The notes below the pieces were generated by a model. The model was given only the letters and a program-made list of their open reading frames with translations. It was not told where the DNA came from and did not search any database. A program made the translations under genes and the position numbers. A stretch of 64,000 bases of DNA, taken from positions 124,001-188,000 of the forward strand of contig JBBRNL010000003.1 in assembly GCA_038230335.1 (NCBI GenBank), in the 5' to 3' direction. Position 1 is the first letter of the stretch. Every line of letters starts with the position of its first letter. Source of the stretch: JBBRDU01 sp038230335. Lineage in GTDB: Bacteria > Verrucomicrobiota > Verrucomicrobiia > Chthoniobacterales > UBA10450. Positions 8,577 through 17,025 of the stretch are shown one piece after another.

Positions 8577-9074
8577 TTAATTCTCCGGCTTCTCGATGGT
8601 CAGCCGGGTGGTGGCGGCTTGGGCGGATCCGCTCACCTGGCTCTTGAATATGGGCGGCGGGCTGGTCGAGACGAGCTCGTAACTTTTCAGGACGAACTCA
8701 GGGTAGATCGTATTACTGGCCGGCTCATAGACCTTTTCGCCGCTGAAAGATCCATGCAGCTTGTACTCGTAATTGTTGTCGCTGCCGAAATTCAAGGCCT
8801 GGCGATCGGGCGCCAACTTTTGCTTTTCATTTAACATGACGAGCTGGGAGGTGCTCCAGGGTTGGCCGGGCCGGCGCACATAACCCCAAAATTTAAAATC
8901 GGGTTTAAAGTATCGACGACCGACGAAGTAGTCGCCCGGCGGCTCGGAGGCGATATTCTGGGCCATGGCGACCCTCGCTTGCTGGATACCCTGGGGCATC
9001 GTTTCGCAACCCTCCAGAAAAAGCGCGGCCCACAGAACATTTGCGCCGAGGAATAATGAAACAGCACTCTTCAT
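8577..9074 (-). CDS. Predicted lipoprotein of unknown function
   Basis: A 165-residue protein with a lipoprotein-type signal (MKSAVSLFLGANVLWAALFLEGC). The lipobox L-E-G-C has Glu at the -2 position, which is unusual but tolerated in some families. The ATG at 9074 is preferred over a GTG two codons upstream. The mature part contains YFVGRRYFKPDFKFWGYVRRPGQPW and a segment ending in KSYELV, but no domain I recognise. The stop lies 2 nt before the xerC start, so the two genes are probably cotranscribed. Confidence 0.7.
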   Translation of the reverse strand: MKSAVSLFLGANVLWAALFLEGCETMPQGIQQARVAMAQNIASEPPGDYFVGRRYFKPDFKFWGYVRRPGQPWSTSQLVMLNEKQKLAPDRQALNFGSDNNYEYKLHGSFSGEKVYEPASNTIYPEFVLKSYELVSTSPPPIFKSQVSGSAQAATTRLTIEKPEN

Positions 9075-9132
9075 ATGCACGCATCGACTTCTACTCGTGT
9101 CCGCCTTTCATGCAATTGAGATATTCGTGGAT

Positions 9133-9197
9133 GGGACGCCCCACCGGGGCGGTGGGGGGATGCTTTCAGCGTCCCTAGGGAAGACCAGGCCTTCCCT
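9133..9197. repeat. Cruciform-like hairpin cluster in intergenic region
   Basis: The 254-bp gap at 9075-9328 holds strong dyads: CCCCACC/GGTGGGG (9139-9145 with 9151-9157) enclosed by GGGACG/CGTCCC (9133-9138 with 9170-9175), then AGGGAAG/CTTCCCT (9177-9183 with 9191-9197). There is no T run. The gap separates divergent genes, so these may be regulatory or a palindromic repeat unit. Nothing else is recognisable in the gap. Confidence 0.5.
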
Positions 9198-9328
9198 TAG
9201 CTGCTCCTCCGACGCATCGACAGAGCGAAGGGGCGACCGCGCCGCAGACACGGGCGACTTCAACAAGTCAGCCGACACTTTGCGTTCGGCGTTGCATCAT
9301 TCGATTCGATTTGTAGAATTCACTCGCG

Positions 9329-9592
9329 ATGATTGAACTCGAGGTCTACGCCGCTGGCGTTCGCGATCTGAACAAGATTCTGGAGCTGGATCACCAGCTC
9401 GAAGCCGTGGCCGGTCTGCATTACAAGGTCGATAGCAATCACGACCTTGTTTATTTGGAACTGGAAGAGCCCGTCATTACGTTGCGCGAAATTCGGGCCA
9501 TTTTTCGCAGGATTGGATTTGAGCCGCGCTTCGTCGGCGCGGTGCCTGCCGAACTGCGGCCCAAAACAAAAACGCAGCCGCTCGCCGTTTGA
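9329..9592 (+). CDS. Small hypothetical protein, ferredoxin-like fold suspected
   Basis: An 87-residue protein with alternating hydrophobic beta-like and helical segments (IELEVYAAG, DLNKILELDHQLEAV, DLVYLELE, TLREIRAIFRRIGFE, PRFVGAV). The order suggests a beta-alpha-beta-beta-alpha-beta fold as in ACT or HMA domains. The CxxC of metal-binding HMA domains is absent. It stands 39 nt upstream of mlaE on the same strand and is probably cotranscribed with the lipid transporter. The function is unknown. Confidence 0.65.
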   Translation: MIELEVYAAGVRDLNKILELDHQLEAVAGLHYKVDSNHDLVYLELEEPVITLREIRAIFRRIGFEPRFVGAVPAELRPKTKTQPLAV

Positions 9593-9631
9593 TTTGGCGG
9601 GAAGACACGACGCAGTAGTGTCTCTCCGGCA

Positions 9632-10426
9632 ATGGTTCGATTTTTAAGTGCAGTGGGCCGGGCCTTCCTCTCCCTGTTTCAATACCTGGGTGAAGTGGTG
9701 TTGCTCGCGGCCGACACATTTCGCTCGATTTTCACGCGGCGGCTGCGCTGGAAGCTCTTTCTGCATCAAATCGTTGAAATCGGTTTGTTATCCCAGCTCG
9801 TCGTAGTTATCACCGGCGGATTCACCGGGGCCGTTTTCGCCGCACAAACGTATTTTCAGTTCAATAAACTTGGCATCGGCTCGGGGGTGGGCGCGGTCGT
9901 CTCCGTTTCCCTTTGCCGGGAACTCGGTCCCGTGCTCACCGCTCTGATGGTGACAGGCCGCGTCGGAGCCGCCATGTCGGCCGAGATCGGGACGATGAAG
10001 GTAACCGAGCAAATCGACGCCTTGCGCGCGCTGGCCGTTTATCCGGTGGATTACCTGGTGGTGCCGCGAGCGCTCGCCATGATGCTTTCGATGCCGCTGC
10101 TCGTGGCCGAGTGCATCGCGTTCGGAATCGCTGCCAGCTATTTCATTGCTGTTCATTTGCTCGAGATCAACGGGACTTATTACATGGCGAACATGATTCG
10201 CTGGACGGGTATCCGCGACATCACGATGGGATTGACGAAGGGCCTTTGCTTTGCCGTCCTTATCGTCTTCATCAGCTGCCACAAAGGATTGACGGCGCGG
10301 GAGGGAGCGGTCGGAGTAGGCAAGGCGACAACTGAGGCAGTGGTTAATGCGTCGCTCGCCGTTCTCATCTGCAACTTCTTCCTCACCATGTTCCTTAACA
10401 TCATCTTTCCGGCCGGATACCAGTGA
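9632..10426 (+). CDS. mlaE: MlaE-family ABC transporter permease
   Basis: A 264-residue inner-membrane permease of the Mla/Ttg2/TRIGALACTOSYLDIACYLGLYCEROL class, which moves phospholipid between inner and outer membranes. Typical segments are visible: GGFTGAVFAAQTYFQ, the cytoplasmic SVSLCRELGPVLTALMVTGRVGAAMSAEIGTM region, which includes the EExG-like coupling motif, then TEQIDALRALAVYPVDYLVVPR, and several hydrophobic helices. It is followed by the ATPase with a 4-nt GTGA overlap and then by an MCE protein. No mlaB or mlaC homologue is seen in the window. Confidence 0.92.
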   Translation: MVRFLSAVGRAFLSLFQYLGEVVLLAADTFRSIFTRRLRWKLFLHQIVEIGLLSQLVVVITGGFTGAVFAAQTYFQFNKLGIGSGVGAVVSVSLCRELGPVLTALMVTGRVGAAMSAEIGTMKVTEQIDALRALAVYPVDYLVVPRALAMMLSMPLLVAECIAFGIAASYFIAVHLLEINGTYYMANMIRWTGIRDITMGLTKGLCFAVLIVFISCHKGLTAREGAVGVGKATTEAVVNASLAVLICNFFLTMFLNIIFPAGYQ

Positions 10427-11229
10427 GCGGGATGCCCAATTCGTCAGAGCAACTGGTTCCGGACTCTGCGGCACCCACCGTCTCGATGATCAGTGTCCGT
10501 GGGCTGACTAAATCCCTTGGATCGCAGGAAGTCTTGCGCGGGATCGATCTCGACGTCCGGCGCGGCGAAACTCTGGCCATCATCGGGCGCAGTGGAGGGG
10601 GCAAGAGTGTCCTGCTTAAGAATATCATCGGGCTGATGAACCCGGACGCAGGAGAAATTTGGGTGGATGGACGGAACATCATCGGTCTGAATGAAAGACA
10701 ACTGGCGGCCATCCGGCAAAAGGTCGGAATATTGTTTCAAGGCGCCGCGCTTTTCGATTCCATGACTGTGGCCGAGAACGTGGCTTTCCCACTGCGCGAA
10801 GCCGGGGAGCGCGATGCCAGCGTCTTACGCGAAAAAGTTCGCGAGATGCTCGAAGTGGTGGAGTTGGAGGGGCAGGAAGACAAGATGCCGGTCAGCCTGA
10901 GCGGAGGAATGAAGAAGCGCGTGGGGCTGGCTCGTTCCATCGTCCGCCGGCCTTCCTGTGTCCTTTACGACGAGCCGACTTCGGGGCTCGACCCGGTGGT
11001 TTCGGATAGCATCAACCGGCTGATCACGCGGCTGCAGGAGCGTCTTGGCATGACCAGCATTGTGGTGACGCACGACATGAAGAGTGCGTTCCAGGTGGGC
11101 AACCACATCGCCTACCTGCACGAGGGGCGGATTTATTTTCATGGAACACCTTCCGAGCTGCAGCAGGCGAGCGATCCCATTCTGCAGGATTTCCTGCTCG
11201 GGCGGTCCGAGAGCCAGCCGCATTTATAG
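10423..11229 (+). CDS. mlaF: MlaF-type ABC transporter ATP-binding protein
   Basis: A 268-residue ATPase energising MlaE. Walker A GRSGGGKSVLL (about 57-67), Q loop LFQGAALFDSMTVAENVAFP, signature LSGGMKKRVGLARSI (about 158-172), Walker B CVLYDEPTSGLDP and H loop VVTHDM are all present. The LSGGM-K-K-R signature and the FDSMTV segment are typical of the Mla group. The start GTG overlaps the mlaE stop (GTGA); an ATG three codons later at 10432 is the alternative. Confidence 0.92.
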   Translation: MSGMPNSSEQLVPDSAAPTVSMISVRGLTKSLGSQEVLRGIDLDVRRGETLAIIGRSGGGKSVLLKNIIGLMNPDAGEIWVDGRNIIGLNERQLAAIRQKVGILFQGAALFDSMTVAENVAFPLREAGERDASVLREKVREMLEVVELEGQEDKMPVSLSGGMKKRVGLARSIVRRPSCVLYDEPTSGLDPVVSDSINRLITRLQERLGMTSIVVTHDMKSAFQVGNHIAYLHEGRIYFHGTPSELQQASDPILQDFLLGRSESQPHL

Positions 11230-11356
11230 CAGAAGGGACGAGCAGCGAGCGAACAACGAGCGACGGCCGTTGATTAAGGTTGCCCGCGTGAAGTGGAGCG
11301 GAGCTGCGGTGCGAATGCAGTTGAGTGAGGCATCGGGCGGGTGAAGGTTGACCCTG

Positions 11357-12265
11357 ATGGCCGCACAAGACCAGGGACTGGCATTCAAAGTAGGGGCGTT
11401 CGTCTTTGTCGGACTCGCCCTACTCGCGGCCCTCGTCGTGCAGTTCGGGCGCATTGGTGAAGGATTTAAGACGTACTATCCGATGACCATTCGGTTCGGC
11501 GATGCGAGCGGACTTTTGAAGGGTTCGGATGTTTTGCTGGCCGGCGCGAAGATCGGCCGCGTTTCGGGCGGTCCCCACCTGGTGCGCGAAGGGAACGGCG
11601 TGGAAGTGCCTTTGCGCATTTACGATTACGTGAAAATTCCGGCGGGAAGCAAATTTAGCGTCGGCAGCTCCGGCTTGTTAGGCGATCGCTTTGTCAATGT
11701 CGTGATGCCACCGGGGACCCCGACATCATTCATGCCGAAAAATGCCACGATTGAAGGGACGCGCGAAACCGGCATGGACGATTTGACGCGGGAAGGCGGG
11801 GCGCTTGTGAGTGACCTCCGGGCCACCGTGCAAACGGTCAACGCGACCATCACCCGCCTGAATCAGGAGGCGCTGTCCTCGGGCAACATGCAAAACCTGA
11901 AGGGGACGTTTGATCACTTGAACGAGGCCACCGCGGCCCTCGGCGAATCGAGCAAGAAACTCGATGGTGTCATCAGCAAGGCAGATTCAGCCATGTCGTC
12001 CATGGGAAAAGATGCGGACGACCTGCAACTGGTCATCGCGGACGCGCGCAAGACGGTGCAGACGGCCACGCAGGTCTTCCGGGAAGCAAAGGAAGGAAAA
12101 GGTTTGCTTCCTGCTCTTCTCACCAACCAGGACCTGGCCAACGACCTTCGTGCTCTCATCGGCAACCTCCGAGCACACGGTGTGCTCTTCTACCGGGATA
12201 GCGCTGCGAAAATGGACAAGACTCGTACCCAAAATGCTGAAGGCAGACCGACCGGAGGACGCTGA
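11357..12265 (+). CDS. mlaD: MlaD-family MCE domain protein
   Basis: A 302-residue protein anchored by one N-terminal membrane helix (about 10-35: GAFVFVGLALLAALVVQFG) with a single MCE/MlaD domain (about 40-130; RFGDASGLLKGSDVLLAGAKIGRV). MCE proteins form hexameric rings that bind phospholipid in the periplasm. The C-terminal about 150 residues are helical and coiled-coil-like, longer than E. coli MlaD and resembling the longer MCE proteins that span more of the periplasm. The ATG at 11357 follows GAAGG (11343-11347); a TTG at 11348 is an alternative. The gene after it starts in a TGATG overlap. Confidence 0.88.
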   Translation: MAAQDQGLAFKVGAFVFVGLALLAALVVQFGRIGEGFKTYYPMTIRFGDASGLLKGSDVLLAGAKIGRVSGGPHLVREGNGVEVPLRIYDYVKIPAGSKFSVGSSGLLGDRFVNVVMPPGTPTSFMPKNATIEGTRETGMDDLTREGGALVSDLRATVQTVNATITRLNQEALSSGNMQNLKGTFDHLNEATAALGESSKKLDGVISKADSAMSSMGKDADDLQLVIADARKTVQTATQVFREAKEGKGLLPALLTNQDLANDLRALIGNLRAHGVLFYRDSAAKMDKTRTQNAEGRPTGGR

Positions 12266-13299
12266 TGACTCCGCTCTTTACGGTTAATTTGCTCCGCGTC
12301 CTCTTTGTCACATTCTGCGCTGCCATTGGTGCCGATGTTTCCTTCTCCCTGCTCGGCAACCTTTGGCCCGGTCTCATCCTCGGGGTGGCGTTGGGATTGA
12401 TCCTCGTTCTGATGGATCGGTTGCTCAAAGGTTTGTCTCTTCGCGCCTTTTCTTCGGCCACGTTCGGGCTCCTGCTCGGAACCCTTTTCGCCAATTTGCT
12501 CTTCGCTTCGGACCTTTTGCATTTTCAATCCGAAGCCACGCAATGGGTCACGCGTCTCGTCGTTTATTCGTCCTTCGCCTATCTCGGAATGATGCTGGCC
12601 ATGCGCAGCAACCGGGACGAATTCTCGCTCGTCATCCCGTACGTACGTTTCACGCGCGAGAACACGCAACAGGAGCCACTCATCGTTGACACCAGCGTCA
12701 TCATCGACGGACGCATCGCGGATCTTTGTGCCACCGGTTTTCTCAGCCGCTCATTAATTGTTCCGCGCTTCGTCCTCGGCGAATTGCAAACGCTGGCCGA
12801 TTCGCGCGATCCGATCAAGCGTGAGCGCGGTCGACGTGGTCTCGAAATTTTGAATCAGTTGCAACGGTCACGCGATTTGGAATTGACCATCCATGAAAGC
12901 ACGAGTGAGGAGCGGGATGGAGCCGTCGACACGCGCCTTGTCCGCAGCGCCAAGGTTTTACAGGCGCGTTTGCTCACGAACGACAACGCGCTTTGCCAGG
13001 TCGCGCGCCTCCAGCAAGTTCCGGCGTTGAACCTGAATGATCTGGCACGGGCCCTACGTCCCGTTGTGGTGGTGGGCGACGAACTTGATTTGAGCCTGGT
13101 CAAGGAAGGCCGCGAACCACACCAGGCGGTCGGCTACTTGCCCGATGGAACCATGATTGTCGTCAATCATGCGCGTTCCTATCTCGGGAAGATCAAGCCA
13201 GTGGTGGTGTCGAGTGCTCTTCAGACCACGGGGGGGCGCCTTATTTTTGCGGAACTGAAAGCGAATGGACTGACGCATGCCAGTGCCGCAATCGGTTAG
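12265..13299 (+). CDS. Membrane-anchored PIN-TRAM domain protein (YacL-like)
   Basis: A 344-residue protein with about four N-terminal membrane helices (about 1-115), a PIN nuclease-like domain (about 130-260) and a C-terminal TRAM domain (about 275-335). PIN acidic positions are visible in IVDTSVIIDGRIADL, VLGELQ and LLTNDNAL. The order TM-PIN-TRAM is that of Bacillus YacL. PIN domains are usually RNases and TRAM binds RNA, so this may be a membrane-tethered RNase; the substrate is unknown. The start overlaps the mlaD stop by one base (TGATG), so it is coupled to the lipid-transport operon. Confidence 0.85.
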   Translation: MTPLFTVNLLRVLFVTFCAAIGADVSFSLLGNLWPGLILGVALGLILVLMDRLLKGLSLRAFSSATFGLLLGTLFANLLFASDLLHFQSEATQWVTRLVVYSSFAYLGMMLAMRSNRDEFSLVIPYVRFTRENTQQEPLIVDTSVIIDGRIADLCATGFLSRSLIVPRFVLGELQTLADSRDPIKRERGRRGLEILNQLQRSRDLELTIHESTSEERDGAVDTRLVRSAKVLQARLLTNDNALCQVARLQQVPALNLNDLARALRPVVVVGDELDLSLVKEGREPHQAVGYLPDGTMIVVNHARSYLGKIKPVVVSSALQTTGGRLIFAELKANGLTHASAAIG

Positions 13300-13323
13300 G
13301 CCGACCCCGTTGTTTTCTCAGCC

Positions 13324-14139
13324 ATGCGGCTCCGGAAAATCCTGAAGTTCCTTCTGCCTTACGGCGTGGTCGAGCTGGCGCGGAACCGGGATAAACTGCG
13401 CCGGTTAGGGCGCGGCTTGAGACCGGCGGAATGGTTCCGGAGCGATTGGCTGGTCCACGAAGCGGAGCAGACAGGGCTCGATTTGTTCCCGGCGGGATTC
13501 GCCGATCAAATCCGGCACGTCGTCGACGTGGGAGCCAACACCGGGCAGTGGTCCACCATGATGCTGGACTGTCTCAGACCGGACAGACTCATTATAATAG
13601 AGCCGGGCCCGGCCGCGTTCGCGGCCTTACGCGCACAGTTCGGCGAGAATCCTTCCATCCAGTTGCACAACGTGGCGCTCGGCGCGGAAGAGGGCACGAT
13701 GCGATTGAAAATCACTCGCGACACGACGGGTGCGTCCTTGCTGCAACCGAAGGAAGAAATGCGCGCTCTGATCGGAAGCAATTGGACAGTGACGTCTGAG
13801 GTGGACGTCCGAATGACAACGCTTGATCGTTTGTTGGCGGATGTGCCGGAGATATCCCTGCTTAAGATCGATGTGCAGGGTTACGAACAGGCGGTCCTGG
13901 CCGGCGGGAGGGAAACGTTGCGCAAAACCAGGTTTCTGCTCGTGGAATTGAATTACATGCCGCAGTACGAAGGCGGCTCGTGGCTCGGGGAATTGCACGA
14001 AACGTTGACTCTTGAACACGGCTTTTTCCTGGCCAACGCGTCGAAGCCGCTCTGCCTGAACGGTCGCGCCTCCATGTGTGATGGGCTTTACGTCAATCCG
14101 GCGATGGTCCGCGAGTGGGTGAAGCCGGACTTTGTTTGA
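13324..14139 (+). CDS. FkbM family methyltransferase
   Basis: A 271-residue SAM-dependent methyltransferase of the FkbM type, often modifying sugars or secondary metabolites. SAM-binding motif I is VVDVGANTGQWSTMML (about 62-77), followed by IIIEPGPAAFAAL (motif II), the FkbM-typical LLKIDVQGYEQAVLAGG (about 180-196) and LVELNYMPQYEGG. The substrate cannot be told; no glycosylation genes are adjacent. The final A of its stop codon is already part of repeat family A copy 2. It starts 24 nt after the PIN-TRAM gene. Confidence 0.88.
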   Translation: MRLRKILKFLLPYGVVELARNRDKLRRLGRGLRPAEWFRSDWLVHEAEQTGLDLFPAGFADQIRHVVDVGANTGQWSTMMLDCLRPDRLIIIEPGPAAFAALRAQFGENPSIQLHNVALGAEEGTMRLKITRDTTGASLLQPKEEMRALIGSNWTVTSEVDVRMTTLDRLLADVPEISLLKIDVQGYEQAVLAGGRETLRKTRFLLVELNYMPQYEGGSWLGELHETLTLEHGFFLANASKPLCLNGRASMCDGLYVNPAMVREWVKPDFV

Positions 14140-14253
14140 GGTGGACCGGCCTCTCCGAGGGCGTTGTTAAACCAAAGCGGCAAGGCGGCTCATCTTAAGC
14201 GCCTGCCCGCGATATTGTTTTGCCATCGTGCTCGGAGAGCCCGATCCACCCTG
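14138..14253. repeat. Palindromic repeat family A, copy 2
   Basis: Near-perfect terminal inverted repeats: AGGTGGACCGGCCTCTCCGAG (14139-14159) against the reverse complement of CTCGGAGAGCCCGATCCACC (14231-14250), with two mismatches. The copy is longer (about 115 bp) than the other two. It shares the internal GCGTTGTTAA with copy 1. It begins inside the stop codon of the FkbM gene. Confidence 0.75.
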
Positions 14254-14371
14254 GGCCGATCGCGCCTGATTGCCGGGAAGGGGAGATTCGGTCGAGCCGG
14301 CAAATGATTCTCGACCCCACAGTCCGATTGCGCTGGGTTTTTGAATCCATGCGGTTAAGCTTTGAGGAGGC

Positions 14372-14746
14372 ATGAAAGCAATCGCCTTGATTGCGCTGCT
14401 CACGCTCGCGAGCGCGTGTTCGTGTGTGCCGGGACAGGCACGTCCCGATTACTGGATGTTCTCGTGGATCATGCGGAATGGGGCCTACCGCTTTATCGTT
14501 GTTCGGGAGTCGGAGCGATATGCCTTTCTCAATGGGTTTCGGCCTTCCTTCCCGGGGCACGGAAGTATGGCGCAAGCGCAGGCTCAATTGCAGGCCCTGC
14601 CGCGCGGCGTTCTGGTAGGCTGGGGAGACGCGACATGTTCGGGCCTAACGTATCCGCCGAAAGATATCATGCGCCCGATTGAGTTGTTTGCCGCCGCTCA
14701 CAAAATTAATCTGCTGATCCTTCCCGGAAGGTGCGACGAACATTAG
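14372..14746 (+). CDS. Small orphan secreted protein or lipoprotein
   Basis: A 124-residue protein starting with a signal-like segment (MKAIALIALLTLASACSC) whose cysteines at 16 and 18 would fit a lipoprotein. A purine-rich GAGGAGG lies directly before the ATG, closer than usual. The mature part has YWMFSWIMRNGAYRFIVVRESERY and a repeated AQAQLQALP stretch, with no family I recognise. It is bracketed by copies 2 and 3 of repeat family A, forming an isolated unit between the FkbM gene and trpS. Confidence 0.65.
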   Translation: MKAIALIALLTLASACSCVPGQARPDYWMFSWIMRNGAYRFIVVRESERYAFLNGFRPSFPGHGSMAQAQAQLQALPRGVLVGWGDATCSGLTYPPKDIMRPIELFAAAHKINLLILPGRCDEH

Positions 14747-14752
14747 GCGGCC

Positions 14753-14839
14753 GAGGTGGAATACGCTCCCACGCGTTGGTAATTTTTGCGATTCCGTCGC
14801 CACTCTAACCTCGCCCTCGGAGAGGCCGATCTACTTTTC
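14753..14839. repeat. Palindromic repeat family A, copy 3 (degenerate left end)
   Basis: The left end GAGGTGGAATACGCTCCCACGCGTTGGTAAT and the right end CTCGGAGAGGCCGATCTAC (14817-14834) match the family ends, with more mismatches at the left. The inner hairpin GCGA-TTCCG-TCGC keeps pairing at the place where copy 1 has GCGGC/GCCGC, so paired bases differ but pairing is conserved. It starts 7 nt after the stop codon of the small lipoprotein gene. Confidence 0.65.
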
Positions 14840-14895
14840 GCTCTCTTCGGTTGTTTGTCCTTAATCTCCCTCGCGACGCCGCCGCAACTCGAGCG

Positions 14896-15858
14896 CTAGC
14901 ATAACCCCACCGCGCTTCGCACACGCGCCATGACCTTATCGGCCGCTTCATTCGCGCGCTCGGCGCCACGCGCTAAAACCTGATCGATGTACGATTTGTC
15001 GGCCAGAATCTCGTCGCGCCGTTGCCGCATGGGCGCGAAATAAGTCCACAGTTTCTCGAAGAGCTGTTTTTTGAAATCGCCGTAACCGGTGCCTCCTTTC
15101 TGAAAGCGCTCGCGCATCTCGGCCTGCTCCGGCGCGCTGGCGAAGAGGGAGTAGAGCTGGAAGATGCTCGATTTGCCCGCGTCCTTGGGCGCTTCCACCG
15201 GCGTGGAATCGGTCACCATGCTCATGACGCGTTTCCGCGTCTCTTTCTCTTCGCCGAAGATGTCGATCGTATTCCCGTAGCTTTTGCTCATTTTCTGTCC
15301 ATCGACGCCGGGAACGGTCTCCGTGGCGGCCTGGATGCGGGGGTCGGGCAACTTGAAAACCTGGCCGAACGTCTCGTTCATTTTGATGGCGAGATCGCGC
15401 GTAATCTCGATGTGCTGCTTCTGGTCTTTTCCGACCGGCACCACGTCGCTGTCGTAAATGAGGATGTCGGCCGCCATCAAAACGGGATAATTGAACAAGC
15501 CGACCGAGGCCGGCATACCGCGAGCGATCTTATCCTTATAGGAGTGCGCCTTTTCCAGGAGGCCCATTGGCGCCACCGTGGAAAGCACCCAGGCCAGTTC
15601 TGTCACCTGCGGGACATCGCTCTGCATGAACAAGGCGCCGCGATCCGGATCCAGTCCGCAGGCGAGAAAATCCACCGCCACCCGCCGGCTATTGTCGCGC
15701 AGCGCATTCGGGTCGCGCACACTGGTGAGGGCGTGGTAATTGGCGACGAAGTAGAAAGCGTCGCCCTGAGTCTGGAGGGAAATCGCAGGTCGCATCATCC
15801 CAAAGTAATTGCCGATGTGGAGGACGCCGCTGGGTTGAATACCGGATAAAATTCTCAT
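14896..15858 (-). CDS. trpS: Tryptophanyl-tRNA synthetase
   Basis: A 320-residue class I aminoacyl-tRNA synthetase that charges tRNA-Trp. The N-terminus is MRILSGIQPSGVLHIGNYFG, with the HIGN nucleotide-binding motif (about 15-18). The KMSKS loop is present as GQKMSKSYGN (about 188-197). Other conserved parts are MQSDVPQVTELAWVLS, MGLLEKAHSYKDK and LFNYPVLMAADILIY. The length is typical. It is transcribed away from the epimerase gene at 15999; the 140-bp gap between them holds nothing I recognise. Confidence 0.95.
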   Translation of the reverse strand: MRILSGIQPSGVLHIGNYFGMMRPAISLQTQGDAFYFVANYHALTSVRDPNALRDNSRRVAVDFLACGLDPDRGALFMQSDVPQVTELAWVLSTVAPMGLLEKAHSYKDKIARGMPASVGLFNYPVLMAADILIYDSDVVPVGKDQKQHIEITRDLAIKMNETFGQVFKLPDPRIQAATETVPGVDGQKMSKSYGNTIDIFGEEKETRKRVMSMVTDSTPVEAPKDAGKSSIFQLYSLFASAPEQAEMRERFQKGGTGYGDFKKQLFEKLWTYFAPMRQRRDEILADKSYIDQVLARGAERANEAADKVMARVRSAVGLC

Positions 15859-15998
15859 CAGATTGCAGCCGTAAGATTTCAGATTTCAGAATGAAAGCGA
15901 ATCGAGAGAGACAAATCGGCGATTTTAAATTGGCCAACTGCAATTTCGCTCGATTTATGCTCGCTAAATTTCTGGGCAGCCGCTAGATAACACGCTCC

Positions 15999-16970
15999 AT
16001 GGCCGCCCCGACCAAACCAGTTTCCGTCGTCACCGGCGGCGCCGGCTTTCTCGGATCGCATTTGACCGATCGTTTGCTCAAGGAAGGCCACCGCGTCCTC
16101 GCGATCGACAATCTCATTACCGGTAACCTCGAAAACATCGCGCATTTGGCGGGGAACGAGGATTACCGTTTCATCAAGCACAACGTTTCCAATTTCATTT
16201 TCGTGCCGGACGAAAAGCTCGACTACGTTTTTCATTTCGCCTCGCCGGCCAGTCCGATTGATTATCTGGAGCTTCCTATCCCTACGCTCAAGGTCGGCGC
16301 GCTCGGCACCCATAACGCGCTGGGTCTGGCCAAGGATAAAAAGGCCACCTTCATTCTCGCTTCAACCTCGGAGTGTTACGGCGACCCGCTGGTTCATCCG
16401 CAGAAGGAAGATTACTGGGGAAACGTTAACCCGATCGGGCCGCGCGGCGTTTACGATGAAGCGAAGCGCTTCGCCGAAGCGATGACCATGGCCTACCACC
16501 GCTATCACAAAGTCGACACCAAGATTGTGCGGATCTTTAACACCTACGGCCCGCGCATGCGTTTGCGCGACGGCCGGGTCGTCCCCGCGTTCATCGGCCA
16601 GGCGCTCAGTGGAACGCCGCTCACGGTTTTTGGCGATGGTTCGCAAACCCGATCGTTCTGTTACGTCTCCGACTTGATCGATGGGATTTTCAAGCTCGCT
16701 TTGAGCGATTTTCACGAACCGGTCAACATCGGCAATCCGCGCGAGATGACGATCAAGCAATTCGGCGAGGAGATTATCCGGATCACCGGCACGAAATCGA
16801 CGATGGAATATAAACCACTGCCGGAGGACGATCCCAAGGTTCGGCAACCGGATATTACCCGGGCGCGCAAGGTTCTCGGGTGGGAGCCCCGTGTCCATTT
16901 TGAAGAGGGCATTGTCAAAACGATCGATTATTTCCGTGGCAAATTGGAGGGCGCGGGAAAGCAAGCTTGA
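15999..16970 (+). CDS. UDP-glucuronate decarboxylase (UDP-xylose synthase) family NAD-epimerase
   Basis: A 323-residue extended short-chain dehydrogenase. NAD-binding VVTGGAGFLGSHLTDRLL (about 9-26), FHFASPASPIDYLELPIPTLKVG, catalytic serine in STSECYGDPL, YxxxK as YDEAKR (about 150-155) and RIFNTYGPRM. The ASPASPIDYLE and GVYDEAKRFAEA segments are diagnostic of UDP-glucuronate decarboxylases (UXS), which make UDP-xylose for surface glycans. A dTDP-glucose 4,6-dehydratase reading is less likely. It stands alone, 55 nt before the pilus-type operon. Confidence 0.85.
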   Translation: MAAPTKPVSVVTGGAGFLGSHLTDRLLKEGHRVLAIDNLITGNLENIAHLAGNEDYRFIKHNVSNFIFVPDEKLDYVFHFASPASPIDYLELPIPTLKVGALGTHNALGLAKDKKATFILASTSECYGDPLVHPQKEDYWGNVNPIGPRGVYDEAKRFAEAMTMAYHRYHKVDTKIVRIFNTYGPRMRLRDGRVVPAFIGQALSGTPLTVFGDGSQTRSFCYVSDLIDGIFKLALSDFHEPVNIGNPREMTIKQFGEEIIRITGTKSTMEYKPLPEDDPKVRQPDITRARKVLGWEPRVHFEEGIVKTIDYFRGKLEGAGKQA

Positions 16971-17025
16971 AGCGTTGAAGAGTTGGACATTTAAAGAGTA
17001 GGATTGCGCCTCACTCAGGAGTTCC

